Notes under the pieces: generated by a model
What the model was told of the DNA's origin: nothing
The model's database searches: none
The model's input: only the letters and a program-made list of their open reading frames with translations
Source of the DNA: JBPOFM01 sp051252455
GTDB lineage: Bacteria > Bacteroidota > Bacteroidia > Flavobacteriales > Flavobacteriaceae
Reading direction: 5' to 3'
Assembly: GCA_051252455.1 (NCBI GenBank)
Contig: JBPOFM010000001.1
Coordinates: 1,028,568 to 1,092,567 of the forward strand
Length of the DNA stretch: 64,000 nucleotides
Part shown: positions 8,873 to 17,679 of the stretch, in pieces
Numbering within the stretch: position 1 is the stretch's first letter
How the letters are laid out: each line of letters starts with the position of its first letter
Made by a program: the position numbers and the translations under genes

Positions 8873-11800
8873 TCAAGATCCAATTTGTTCGATTTGCTCA
8901 TCGTTCATATCGTCGTTGACCGATTTTATTTTTCTACGCAACCACATTTTGAACTGCATAGAGAGGAAAAATAAGATTGGAACAACAATTAATGTCAAGA
9001 ACGTGGCTATTAAAAGACCATAAATAACGGTCCAAGCCAAGGGTCCCCAAAATACAACATTGTCGCCACCCATATAAATATGGGGATTGAAATCACTGAA
9101 CAAGGTGAAGAAATTAATATTTAGACCTATGGCTAAAGGAATCAATCCTAAAATTGTTGTGATGGCAGTTAACAATACAGGTCTTAAACGTGCTTTACCT
9201 GCTTTGACAATACTTTCAAATAAATCTTCTTGAGATAAAAATTCGTCCGCATCGATATCTAGTTCGTTTTTCTTTCTGTCAATCAATAATTGGGCATAAT
9301 CCAAGAGTACAACACCATTGTTGACGACAATTCCTGCCAGAGAAATGATTCCAACCATGGTCATCATAATTACAAACGCACTGCCAGTAATCACAATACC
9401 ACCAAAAACTCCAATAAAACTTAAGAATATAGCCAACATAATAATCGCAGGGCGAGATACCGAATTGAACTGAAAAATCAAGATAAAGAAAATCAATCCA
9501 AGACCTGTAAAGAAGGCACCCATTAGGAAAGCCATTTGTTTGTTTTGTTCTTCGATCTGACCTGTGTAATCGATTTTAATGTTCTCTGGTAAGCCCTCAT
9601 AACTTTTCATTTCACTTTGAATCTGCGTGACGATGGCGCCTGCATCTGTAAAACCAGGGGACAATGCCGAATATACAGTTACCACCCGTTTGGTGCCTTT
9701 ATGTTTGATGGCACTAAATCCAGAATTATTTTCATATCTGATAAGCGTTGACAACGGGATGTCTTTCAATTTGCCCGTATTATCTCTAAAAGTGATATTC
9801 TGATTAAAAAGCGCACTGACATTGTATCTATTTTCTTCATTAAAACGAATATAAATGTCATAATCATCGCCACCTTCTTTATAAATACCTGCCTTGGCAC
9901 CAAAGATAGAATTACGTAATTGTTGACCTACCTGCGCAGCGCTCACACCCAGTTCTCCAGATTTTTCCCTATCAACGGTGACACGCATGGTTGGTTTGTC
10001 TTTATTGACATCAATTTTCAATTCAGAAATTCCGGCGATATTTTTTTCATTGATAAATTCACGCATATTTTCTGCTGTGACAATCAATTCATTATAATCA
10101 TCACCTTCAATTTCGATGTTGATTGGTGCGCCTGCTGGTGGACCATTAGCATCTTTTTCTACAGAAATCAAAACGCCTGGGTAGATGCCAACTAAATCTT
10201 CCTGTACTTTTTGAAGTAACATTTGACTGTCTGCACCGTTACGGAATTTATATTCACGCATTGAGGCTGTGATTTTAGCCTTATGTGGCATTTCTGCTGC
10301 CGAACCTGCATCTGTTTGCGGATTTCCAGCACCTTCTCCAACTTGCGAGACTGCACTTTCTACCAAGAAATTATAATCTCCTTCTTTGTACTCACTATTA
10401 TTGATGACTTTGGAAACACGTTTTTCGATTTCTTTGGTAATCGCGTTCGTCTTTTCAATAGCGGTACCTTGTGGGTATTCTATATAGACGATAATTTGGT
10501 TGGGCTTGTTTTCAGGGAAGAACTCTATTGATGTACGTTTCATGTTTAGAGAAATTCCAAAGGCAAAAAAAGCAGCGACCAAAAGTAAAATGGTCCCCAC
10601 AGTTAATAAAACTGGTTTTCTTCCTGACAGCGCACGACGTAATTGTCGCTCATACCAATTCTCAAGTTTTACCAACGCTACGGTTTGGAAATAGTTAGCC
10701 CATTTTCTCAAAAATAAGCGGTACATCCAAAGCATTATAGCTGTAAATATCATTAATGTGCCCAGAGCTCTGTAAGTGCCCCCAAAAATAAAGACCAACA
10801 AACCTATAAACGCCATCACACTGGTCATCACAATGATACGTTTCAAAGGCATATCCTTATCTTCAATACTCATATATTGTGATACTAAAACCGAGTTAAA
10901 GAAGATAGCGACAAAAAGAGACGATCCCAATACGATCGATAATGTAATAGGTAAAATTTTCATGAATTCCCCCATGATGCCTGGCCAAAGACCTAATGGG
11001 ATAAAGGCTGCAACCGTTGTCGCAGTTGAAATGATAATAGGAAATGCGATTTCACCTATACCTTTCTTTGCGGCTTCCATTCGGCTCATTCCTTCTTCAT
11101 CCATCAAGCGATAGACATTTTCTACGACTACAATACCATTATCCACAAGCATTCCCAAACCCATAATCAATCCGAAAAGGACCATCGTGTTCAAACTATA
11201 GCCGAAGAGATTCAAAATCATCAAGGACATGAGCATTGACATTGGAATGGCGAAACCGACAAAAATGGCATTCTTAAAGCCTAAAAAGAACATTAAGACG
11301 GTAACTACCAGAATAACCCCAAAAATGATATTGTTGACCAAATCATCTACTTGTCCGATGGTTACTGAAGATTGATCATTGGTAATAGTGACCGATAAGT
11401 CTTTAGGAAGAAAGTCGTTAACAGCTTTATCGACAATAACTTTAATTTGCTCTACGGCATCGACCATGTTTTTACCAGCACGTTTTTTCACGTCAAGCAT
11501 CACAACCGGTTCACCATATTCTCTGGCGAAAGTAGTTTTATCCTCTTCCTCAAATGAAACTGTTGCTACATCTTTGAGATAAATGGCATTTCCATTTTCA
11601 GATTTGACAACAAAGTTCTCAAGTTCTGAAGGATTCTCAATTTCACCAAGAACACGAATGGTACGACGTTGACCACTGGCAATTAAATTTCCGGCAGACA
11701 TGGTAACGTTCCCATTATTAATCGCTCCGATGATATCGTTGAAAGTCACTTCGGAAGCCATCATTTTATAGATGTCCACTGCGACTTCTACTTCTTTGTC

Positions 11801-12391
11801 CTGTGCGCCACGTATATCCGCTTTTTTAATTTCCGACAAATCTTCAATTTCATCTTGAAGATATTCAGCATATTCCTTTAATTTTTCAATAGGATAATCA
11901 CCTGAAATATTGATGTTTAGAATCGGCATCTCTTCAGAAAGGCTCAACTCGAAAACATCTGGTTCTACTTTGGCTCCATTGAATGTTGGCCAATCTTCAC
12001 TTGATGTTTCACTTTCTATTTCGTCCTTAACTTTTTGTTTTGCTTGATCGACGGTTAATCCTTCGTCAAATTCAACCACAACCATCGAATAATCTTCCTG
12101 CGACGTTGAGGTAATGTCCACAACGTTACTGACGGTTTTCAATTGGTCTTCTAATGGATCTGTAATCAGTTTTTCTATGTCTTCCGCGGTATTTCCTGGA
12201 TACACAGTACTGATATAGATTTTAGTTTCATTGACTTCTGGAAAATTTTCACGAGGCATGCTGAAAAATGCGGCAATTCCCAAATAGAAAATGACGGCAA
12301 TAAGTACATACATCGTCGTCTTATTGTTGATGGCCCAAGACGACCAGCCAAACTCTTTATCGACGTTTTTTTTCTTTTTATTTTTGGCCAT
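8873..12391 (-). CDS. RND efflux transporter permease (AcrB type)
   Basis: An inner-membrane proton-driven resistance-nodulation-division pump, about 1172 aa, longer than AcrB because of a cytoplasmic insertion with extra hydrophobic stretches (about 520-590) between the two halves. It has the duplicated RND architecture: N-terminal TM helix (TMYVLIAVIFYLGIAAFFS), a periplasmic porter domain with YPGNTAEDIEKLITDPLE, TM2-6, then the repeat. TM4 carries GLGMLVDNGIVVVENV: the first of AcrB's two proton-relay Asp is kept, the second is Asn. The ATG at 12391 (MAKNKKKK) is preferred to the TTG at 12406; it overlaps the adaptor gene by 14 bp. Substrate unknown. Confidence 0.93.
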   Translation of the reverse strand: MAKNKKKKNVDKEFGWSSWAINNKTTMYVLIAVIFYLGIAAFFSMPRENFPEVNETKIYISTVYPGNTAEDIEKLITDPLEDQLKTVSNVVDITSTSQEDYSMVVVEFDEGLTVDQAKQKVKDEIESETSSEDWPTFNGAKVEPDVFELSLSEEMPILNINISGDYPIEKLKEYAEYLQDEIEDLSEIKKADIRGAQDKEVEVAVDIYKMMASEVTFNDIIGAINNGNVTMSAGNLIASGQRRTIRVLGEIENPSELENFVVKSENGNAIYLKDVATVSFEEEDKTTFAREYGEPVVMLDVKKRAGKNMVDAVEQIKVIVDKAVNDFLPKDLSVTITNDQSSVTIGQVDDLVNNIIFGVILVVTVLMFFLGFKNAIFVGFAIPMSMLMSLMILNLFGYSLNTMVLFGLIMGLGMLVDNGIVVVENVYRLMDEEGMSRMEAAKKGIGEIAFPIIISTATTVAAFIPLGLWPGIMGEFMKILPITLSIVLGSSLFVAIFFNSVLVSQYMSIEDKDMPLKRIIVMTSVMAFIGLLVFIFGGTYRALGTLMIFTAIMLWMYRLFLRKWANYFQTVALVKLENWYERQLRRALSGRKPVLLTVGTILLLVAAFFAFGISLNMKRTSIEFFPENKPNQIIVYIEYPQGTAIEKTNAITKEIEKRVSKVINNSEYKEGDYNFLVESAVSQVGEGAGNPQTDAGSAAEMPHKAKITASMREYKFRNGADSQMLLQKVQEDLVGIYPGVLISVEKDANGPPAGAPINIEIEGDDYNELIVTAENMREFINEKNIAGISELKIDVNKDKPTMRVTVDREKSGELGVSAAQVGQQLRNSIFGAKAGIYKEGGDDYDIYIRFNEENRYNVSALFNQNITFRDNTGKLKDIPLSTLIRYENNSGFSAIKHKGTKRVVTVYSALSPGFTDAGAIVTQIQSEMKSYEGLPENIKIDYTGQIEEQNKQMAFLMGAFFTGLGLIFFILIFQFNSVSRPAIIMLAIFLSFIGVFGGIVITGSAFVIMMTMVGIISLAGIVVNNGVVLLDYAQLLIDRKKNELDIDADEFLSQEDLFESIVKAGKARLRPVLLTAITTILGLIPLAIGLNINFFTLFSDFNPHIYMGGDNVVFWGPLAWTVIYGLLIATFLTLIVVPILFFLSMQFKMWLRRKIKSVNDDMNDEQIEQIGS

Positions 12392-13571
12392 CTTTTTCAG
12401 ATTCAATGGTTAATACTTTTACGGTTTGTCCGTCTTTGACACTACGTGCACCTTCACTAATGATTTCGGAACCATCTTCAATGCCTTCTATAACCTCAAT
12501 AACATCACCTTGTGTTTTACCTGTTTTGATGATAACTCTTGTGGCGATACCTTCTCCTTCTGCATTTTTATCTTTAACAACATAGACGTACTGTTCGCCA
12601 TCAGCATTTTCAGAAATAATACTTTGTGGTACCAACAGTGCATCTTCACTCGAATAATCGTTGATTTTGAGACGTGCAGTTAAATTCGGTTTGATTGATT
12701 TCTCTTTGTTTGGAACTGCAATCTCAACTTTAAAAGTTCTATTTGCTGGATTGATAAAATCACTTGCTTGGCGCACTTTCGTTTCTATGGTCTTACCTAA
12801 AACAGGAAATTCGGCCGTCACACTTTTACCAGTTGTGATGTCTGAAACGTAGCGCTCTGGCACTTCAGTTTCGATGTACATATCATCTAAATTAACGATC
12901 CGCATCAATTGTGATTGCCCCGCCGCCACGACGCTTCCTTGTTCCGTAATCACGTCATCAATAGTTCCTGAAAATGGAGCTCTGACCGTTGTTTTGGCTA
13001 TCTGTTGTTTTAACTGATTGACGGCTGCAGCTTGTGATTCGTAAGTTGATTTGGCTTGAAGGTATTGAATTTCACTTCCAATCTTTTGATCCCATAAACG
13101 TTTTTGGCGTTCAAACGTTGTTTTCGCCAAATCTGACTGAATTTGTAACTGTGCCAATTGTTGACCCAATCCACCATCATCGATTTTTGCTAATATTTGT
13201 CCTTTCGATACTTTTTGCCCTTCCGTAACATATACATTGGTAAGAATGCCGTTGTATTCTGGGGTGATGACCAATAAATTTTTGGTAGTTACGTTGCCTT
13301 GAAGCTCCAACATATGGTCAAATTGCTGATGAGCCGCTTTAAAGGTGGTGATCAATGGAACGTTTTTGGTGGTATCCAATTCTGCAATTTTCTCGTCCAA
13401 GCGTTTGATTTTTTCATGAATGGCTTCTTGATCACTCACTAGTTCAGCACGTTTAATTCTAATAGTTTCAAGATTGTCGCTTTCTATGGCGTTTTCAACT
13501 GTATTCTTCTTGTCACCACCACATGATGTGAGGATGAAAGCGATTGTAAGTATTGATAGTATATGTTTCAT
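12378..13571 (-). CDS. RND periplasmic adaptor (membrane fusion protein), lipoprotein
   Basis: 397 aa with an SPII signal (ILTIAFILTSCGG, Cys about 17). An N-terminal coiled coil (about 35-70, rich in E/K/I heptads) precedes the lipoyl/barrel-sandwich parts (NVYVTEGQKVSKGQILAKIDD and TVRAPFSGTIDDVITEQGSVV), an alpha-hairpin between them and a beta-barrel (TAEFPVLGKTIETKVRQAS). This is the HlyD/AcrA architecture linking the inner-membrane pump to a TolC channel. It lies between the tolC-like and RND genes and overlaps the latter by 14 bp. Confidence 0.93.
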   Translation of the reverse strand: MKHILSILTIAFILTSCGGDKKNTVENAIESDNLETIRIKRAELVSDQEAIHEKIKRLDEKIAELDTTKNVPLITTFKAAHQQFDHMLELQGNVTTKNLLVITPEYNGILTNVYVTEGQKVSKGQILAKIDDGGLGQQLAQLQIQSDLAKTTFERQKRLWDQKIGSEIQYLQAKSTYESQAAAVNQLKQQIAKTTVRAPFSGTIDDVITEQGSVVAAGQSQLMRIVNLDDMYIETEVPERYVSDITTGKSVTAEFPVLGKTIETKVRQASDFINPANRTFKVEIAVPNKEKSIKPNLTARLKINDYSSEDALLVPQSIISENADGEQYVYVVKDKNAEGEGIATRVIIKTGKTQGDVIEVIEGIEDGSEIISEGARSVKDGQTVKVLTIESEKDGQK

Positions 13572-13587
13572 AATAGTAAATTGTCGA

Positions 13588-14934
13588 TTAATTAAGTTCT
13601 ATTGTGTTTAACGCCGTCTCTAATGCTGCTTTAGTGTTAATAACATCTAGCATTGCTTGTAAAAACTCCTGTTGGGCTGTGTAAAGTTGTGTCTGTGCTT
13701 GACGCAATTCAAAACTTGATGAAATGCCTTCGAAAAACTTTGTTTGATTTTTAGTTTCAATACGTTCGGCAAGAGCCAAATTCTGTTTTTTATTATCATA
13801 ATCTTCAATGGCAAATTGATAATCGCTTTTTGCCGAAGTTATTTGAAATTGGATTTGTTGTTCCGTTTCGACCAAATCCGTTTGAGATTTTTCTAGATTG
13901 ATTTGAGCTCTCTGTGTTGAAGCACTTCGCATGCCTGAGCTGAAAATTGGAATGTTCAGAGAAACCCCAAAAAGCGACGACCCGAACCACCGTTGGTTTT
14001 TATCAAAAAAAGTAAACTCATCACTATAGCCGTTATGGCCACCATTGAGAAAAGCGTTCAATGTGGGTAAAGCCTTGCTTTTTTCAAGCTTTACCATAAG
14101 AGCTTTTGCTTCAGTGTCATTTTCAGCTATTTGATAGTCAATAGTGTTTTGGACGTCAGCCTCGGTTTCCAGCAAAGACAACGAGATATGTTCCTGTGTC
14201 AATGTCTCAAGGTCATCGGTCAATATGGTATTGTGGTTAACGTCAATTCCCATGGCAATATTCAGCATTTGGTAGGCCAGAGTTTTCATACGTTGCACAT
14301 TGTTCAAATTGCTTTCTACACTAGAGGTTGTGATTTGCAGTTGCTCCACACTTTCCTCTTCGCCCAAACCATTTTCGAATATTTTTTGTGTTTCGAATAA
14401 ATTCTTTTGGAGTACTTCAAGGTTTCTCTGCAAAATCTGTACGCTCTCTTCCGCTAGTAACACATTTCCATAAGCATTGATAACCGATTTGCGAACTTCC
14501 AAATCAGTTTTGGTTTTTGCGTTTTCCGAAATTTCTAAAAACACTTTGGCCGATTGCAAAGCGACAATGTAGGAGCCGTCAAATATTTTTTGATTTAAAA
14601 TTGCTGTGGCGCTGACGCTTTGTTTTGTGCCAAATATAACTTCGGCAAATTCACCAGGGTTGCCTCCAAAAAATTCTGCTGGAATCACCTGTACCTGCTG
14701 TTTTAAGAAATTTTGATAGTCTACGGAAGCACTTATTTGTGGCAATCCGGTGGCAGTCGTTTCCCACTTTTGCTGTTTGGCCGCATCGATATCTCTACCA
14801 GCATTGACGGCTGAACGATTATTTTCAAGTGCAAAATCGATAGCTTCCTGTAAACTGAAATTTTGCGGTAAGTTCTGCGAAAAGCCGATTATAGGAAGTA
14901 ATATGATGAATGTTAAAATAAGTTTTTTGATCAT
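13588..14934 (-). CDS. TolC-family outer-membrane efflux protein
   Basis: 448 aa with a cleavable signal (LILTFIILLPIIGFSQ) and the duplicated TolC/OEP pattern: two similar halves of long alpha-helical coiled coil rich in Q/N/E/L (for example LQEAIDFALENNRSAVNAGRDIDAAKQQ and FELRQAQTQLYTAQQEFLQAMLDV). It forms the exit duct for the pump encoded downstream. It lies 16 bp upstream of the adaptor gene and 3 bp downstream of the TetR gene, so all four form one operon. Confidence 0.92.
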   Translation of the reverse strand: MIKKLILTFIILLPIIGFSQNLPQNFSLQEAIDFALENNRSAVNAGRDIDAAKQQKWETTATGLPQISASVDYQNFLKQQVQVIPAEFFGGNPGEFAEVIFGTKQSVSATAILNQKIFDGSYIVALQSAKVFLEISENAKTKTDLEVRKSVINAYGNVLLAEESVQILQRNLEVLQKNLFETQKIFENGLGEEESVEQLQITTSSVESNLNNVQRMKTLAYQMLNIAMGIDVNHNTILTDDLETLTQEHISLSLLETEADVQNTIDYQIAENDTEAKALMVKLEKSKALPTLNAFLNGGHNGYSDEFTFFDKNQRWFGSSLFGVSLNIPIFSSGMRSASTQRAQINLEKSQTDLVETEQQIQFQITSAKSDYQFAIEDYDNKKQNLALAERIETKNQTKFFEGISSSFELRQAQTQLYTAQQEFLQAMLDVINTKAALETALNTIELN

Positions 14935-14937
14935 TGT

Positions 14938-15540
14938 TTAAGATTGATTGGTGATGAATTTGGAGACAGTTTCTAAACCTTTTGGTGTACAAATTCCCCT
15001 TAAATGATATTCTAGATAATGGGACATGAGTGTATTCATGGAAAAATTATTTAAAGGAAAAAGCTCGTTGTCTTTTAAGGCCATCATGCACGTGAAATAT
15101 ATTTTCGACACAAATTCCACATTCAGATTATTTCTGTACAACCCCATCTTCACACCACGTTCTATATTGCATGTCACACAGTCTTCCATGACACAGAATT
15201 GTTTAGCCTTAATGTCTTTGAAGATTTTTGGATAGTATTTTTCCAACTGATATTGAGGTGAAGATTTCTCATCCTTCAAGTTATGCATTAAAAAACTTTT
15301 GATTTCGAATATTTCCTCGACAGGATTTTTTTCTAAATCCCGAATGTCTTCTATACCGCTGGAGATTTTTTGAAACAAATGCATTACCGCTTCTTCTACT
15401 AGTACATTTTTATTCTCGAAATATTGATAGATGGTTTTCTTCGAGATACCCATTTCATTGGCAATATCGTCCATTGTAACGCTCTTAAACCCAAGGTTTA
15501 AAAACAGGTCGGTTGATGTATGTATAATTTGTTCTCTCAT
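14938..15540 (-). CDS. TetR/AcrR-family regulator of the efflux operon
   Basis: 200 aa. The N-terminal helix-turn-helix spans about residues 20-45 (KSVTMDDIANEMGISKKTIYQYFENK), the standard TetR DNA-binding signature; the remainder is an alpha-helical ligand domain with a cysteine cluster (C116, C121, C124 in FCVMEDCVTC) that could sense metals or thiol-reactive compounds, though this is inference. As first gene of the tetR-tolC-mfp-RND operon it most likely represses its own transcription; an inverted repeat 22 bp upstream of the start codon is a candidate operator. Confidence 0.9.
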   Translation of the reverse strand: MREQIIHTSTDLFLNLGFKSVTMDDIANEMGISKKTIYQYFENKNVLVEEAVMHLFQKISSGIEDIRDLEKNPVEEIFEIKSFLMHNLKDEKSSPQYQLEKYYPKIFKDIKAKQFCVMEDCVTCNIERGVKMGLYRNNLNVEFVSKIYFTCMMALKDNELFPLNNFSMNTLMSHYLEYHLRGICTPKGLETVSKFITNQS

Positions 15541-15561
15541 AATTTGTGCAAATGTACATCA

Positions 15562-15589
15562 GGAAACTTTAAAAACAAAAAAAGTTTCC
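15562..15589. promoter_or_regulatory. Candidate TetR operator
   Basis: Inverted repeat GGAAACTTT (15562-15570) / AAAGTTTCC (15581-15589) with a 10-nt A-rich spacer, in the divergent region between tetR (start 15540) and the polyprenyl synthase gene. Position and arm length fit a TetR-family operator; binding is inferred. Confidence 0.45.
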
Positions 15590-15720
15590 AAAGTTTTAAT
15601 GATTTGTTAACATTTAACTATGATTCGGATCGGATCCAATGACATCAAATTAATCTCATTAATGAAATCATTTAGCTTTAAGATATGAGGGAATTAATAC
15701 AATTGCATTATTTTTGCGTC

Positions 15721-16695
15721 ATGCTAAACATACGTCACTTTCAGGTTGAATTTTTAAAGTATCTAAACGATTTTAAGATTACGAAACAGCCTCAAACTTT
15801 ATATGAGCCGGTTAATTATATCCTTAATTTGGGTGGCAAACGGTTACGTCCTATTCTGACTTTACTAACTTCAGAAATTTTTGATTGCGACTATAAAAAA
15901 GCATTGGATGCGGCATTGAGTATTGAGGTTTTTCATAATTTCTCCCTCATACACGATGATATTATGGATGATGCTCCCTTGCGAAGAGGGAAAGATACCG
16001 TTCACGAAAAATGGGATGTCAATACAGGTATTTTGTCTGGCGATGCGATGTTGATTATGGCATACCAGTTGTTTGAAAACTACGATGCTGTGACATTTCA
16101 ATCATTGGCAAAATTATTCAGTAAAACGGCTCTGGAAGTTTGCGAAGGTCAACAGTATGATATGGATTTTGAAACCCGCGAGGATGTCACCATTGAAGAG
16201 TATTTAAAAATGATCGAATACAAAACTGCCGTTTTGGTAGGAGCAGCCATGAAAATGGGAGCCATTGTTGCACATGCGTCTGAAAGTGATCAGGATAAAA
16301 TATATGACTTTGGTAAAAATCTGGGAATCGCTTTTCAGCTTCAAGATGATTATTTGGATGCTTTTGGAGACCCAAAAACATTTGGTAAGCAAGTGGGAGG
16401 CGATATTATTGAGAACAAAAAAACATTTCTTTATTTAAAAGCACTTGAATTTTCAAATGATGAAGACCGTTTACAATTGGAACATCTATTTGGGGTTAAT
16501 CCTTCTGATACAACAGAAAAAATAGAAACCACAAAACAATTGTTCAAATTAAGTGGTTCTGCGGAAGCAACACAGCAAGAAATCAAAAATTACACGAATA
16601 AAGCCTTTACGGTGTTGCAAAATCTATCGATTTCTGATCAAAAGAAAGATGTTTTGAGACAGTTCGGCCACGAACTCATGAATAGAAACGTATAA
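15721..16695 (+). CDS. Trans-polyprenyl diphosphate synthase (octaprenyl/solanesyl type)
   Basis: 324 aa from the ATG at 15721 (an earlier in-frame start at 15685 adds 12 residues and is less likely). It has the two aspartate-rich motifs of trans-prenyltransferases: first DDIMD at 79-83 (SLIHDDIMDDAPLRRG) and second DDYLD at 209-213 (FQLQDDYLDAFGD), plus the GGKRLRP substrate-binding motif near residue 38. It elongates allylic diphosphates with IPP, most likely making the menaquinone side chain. It ends in a TAATG overlap with the next gene, so the two are coupled. Confidence 0.93.
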   Translation: MLNIRHFQVEFLKYLNDFKITKQPQTLYEPVNYILNLGGKRLRPILTLLTSEIFDCDYKKALDAALSIEVFHNFSLIHDDIMDDAPLRRGKDTVHEKWDVNTGILSGDAMLIMAYQLFENYDAVTFQSLAKLFSKTALEVCEGQQYDMDFETREDVTIEEYLKMIEYKTAVLVGAAMKMGAIVAHASESDQDKIYDFGKNLGIAFQLQDDYLDAFGDPKTFGKQVGGDIIENKKTFLYLKALEFSNDEDRLQLEHLFGVNPSDTTEKIETTKQLFKLSGSAEATQQEIKNYTNKAFTVLQNLSISDQKKDVLRQFGHELMNRNV

Positions 16696-17042
16696 TGCAA
16701 AACCCGAGTACTTTTGACAGTCTGGTGCAAATCGCCACGGAAACTGATTTGTATCAAAAACTCATTTTACAAATTAATAAAGACTTATTGTTGGCCAATA
16801 TCAATTTGCAATTTGACCCAGAGGTTTTGCCGTCAAGTTTAAAATTGATGCTTCACGAAACAATCTTCAAGCTCATTCAAGAAAAATTCACAGAATATCT
16901 CAACTTGTTATACATTGTTGATGTGTCTGAAGATAAAATAAGACAATTGGATGGAAACGATACTTTGCAATTATCAGAACAGGTGACGTTTCTTCTGTTA
17001 AAACGCGAATGGCAAAAAATTTGGTTTAGAAATAAATTCTAA
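16695..17042 (+). CDS. Conserved hypothetical protein coupled to the polyprenyl synthase
   Basis: 115 aa, soluble, with no signal or membrane segment. Helical pattern with Leu/Ile every 3-4 residues (QKLILQINKDLLLANINLQF, LHETIFKLIQEKFTEYLNLLYIVDV). Its ATG overlaps the stop of the synthase gene (TAATG), indicating translational coupling. The 3' end overlaps the convergent outer-membrane protein gene by 17 bp. No function is recognised. Confidence 0.75.
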   Translation: MQNPSTFDSLVQIATETDLYQKLILQINKDLLLANINLQFDPEVLPSSLKLMLHETIFKLIQEKFTEYLNLLYIVDVSEDKIRQLDGNDTLQLSEQVTFLLLKREWQKIWFRNKF

Positions 17043-17565
17043 CAAAGGGCGCCCAAGGATCGGCATAAATACTCTTATCTCTATCATAAAGTACATCATA
17101 TCGGATTCCAATAGTGATGTTTCTGGTCCGATAGCCGGCACCTATAAAAAGGGCTGGATACCAATAGTTCTCATCTGCAATTCCCAGATTGTCTTCCCAT
17201 TTTCTACTGACATTTAACTCTTCGAATTCTGCCGACAATTGAATTTCCTGAATTGGATTGAATAGACCAATAAGACTGCCTCCAAAGATGGTCGATGTAT
17301 AAAAATTCTTGCGAGAATTGTATGTTCCGTTAAGTCCTACACCAATAGCAAATTGTTCATTCAAATCATAAATCGCACTTGGTGCCAATGTGCCACTAAA
17401 AAAGCCATCACCAACACTTAAACCTATGCCACCGCCAAAACGTACATGTTTCCAAAAGTCATCAGAATTCGCCGATGCGTTTTGAGACGTCATCAAATTG
17501 GAAATCATTAATAAAAGCGCAAAAATCATTACCTTTTTTTGTCTTATATATAACATAACTTTCAA
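17026..17565 (-). CDS. Small outer-membrane beta-barrel protein next to sucA
   Basis: 179 aa. A hydrophobic signal (MIFALLLMISNLMTSQ, then NASA) is followed by alternating amphipathic strands with glycine and aromatic girdles (VRFGGGIGLSVGDGFFSGTLAPSAIYD, FAIGVGLNGTY, ALFIGAGYRTRNITIGIRYDVLY) and a final strand ending in aromatic Phe (APFVRIYF), as expected for an outer-membrane beta-barrel. Related proteins beside sucA have at times been misnamed alpha-ketoglutarate decarboxylase; nothing here suggests an enzyme. It overlaps the convergent upstream gene by 17 bp. Confidence 0.75.
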   Translation of the reverse strand: MKVMLYIRQKKVMIFALLLMISNLMTSQNASANSDDFWKHVRFGGGIGLSVGDGFFSGTLAPSAIYDLNEQFAIGVGLNGTYNSRKNFYTSTIFGGSLIGLFNPIQEIQLSAEFEELNVSRKWEDNLGIADENYWYPALFIGAGYRTRNITIGIRYDVLYDRDKSIYADPWAPFVRIYF

Positions 17566-17679
17566 TTAATTTTGGTGATAGTATTAAATCATATAAATAT
17601 ACTAAAACGAACTTTAATTTTCCCAAAAGTTGTATTTTTGATAAAAATTTGAACACACCATAAAGTTTTATTGCAAATA

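Noticed and set aside
17026..17565. Alpha-ketoglutarate decarboxylase
   Set aside because: Signal peptide plus amphipathic strands with a terminal Phe indicate an outer-membrane barrel; the proximity to sucA explains such names.
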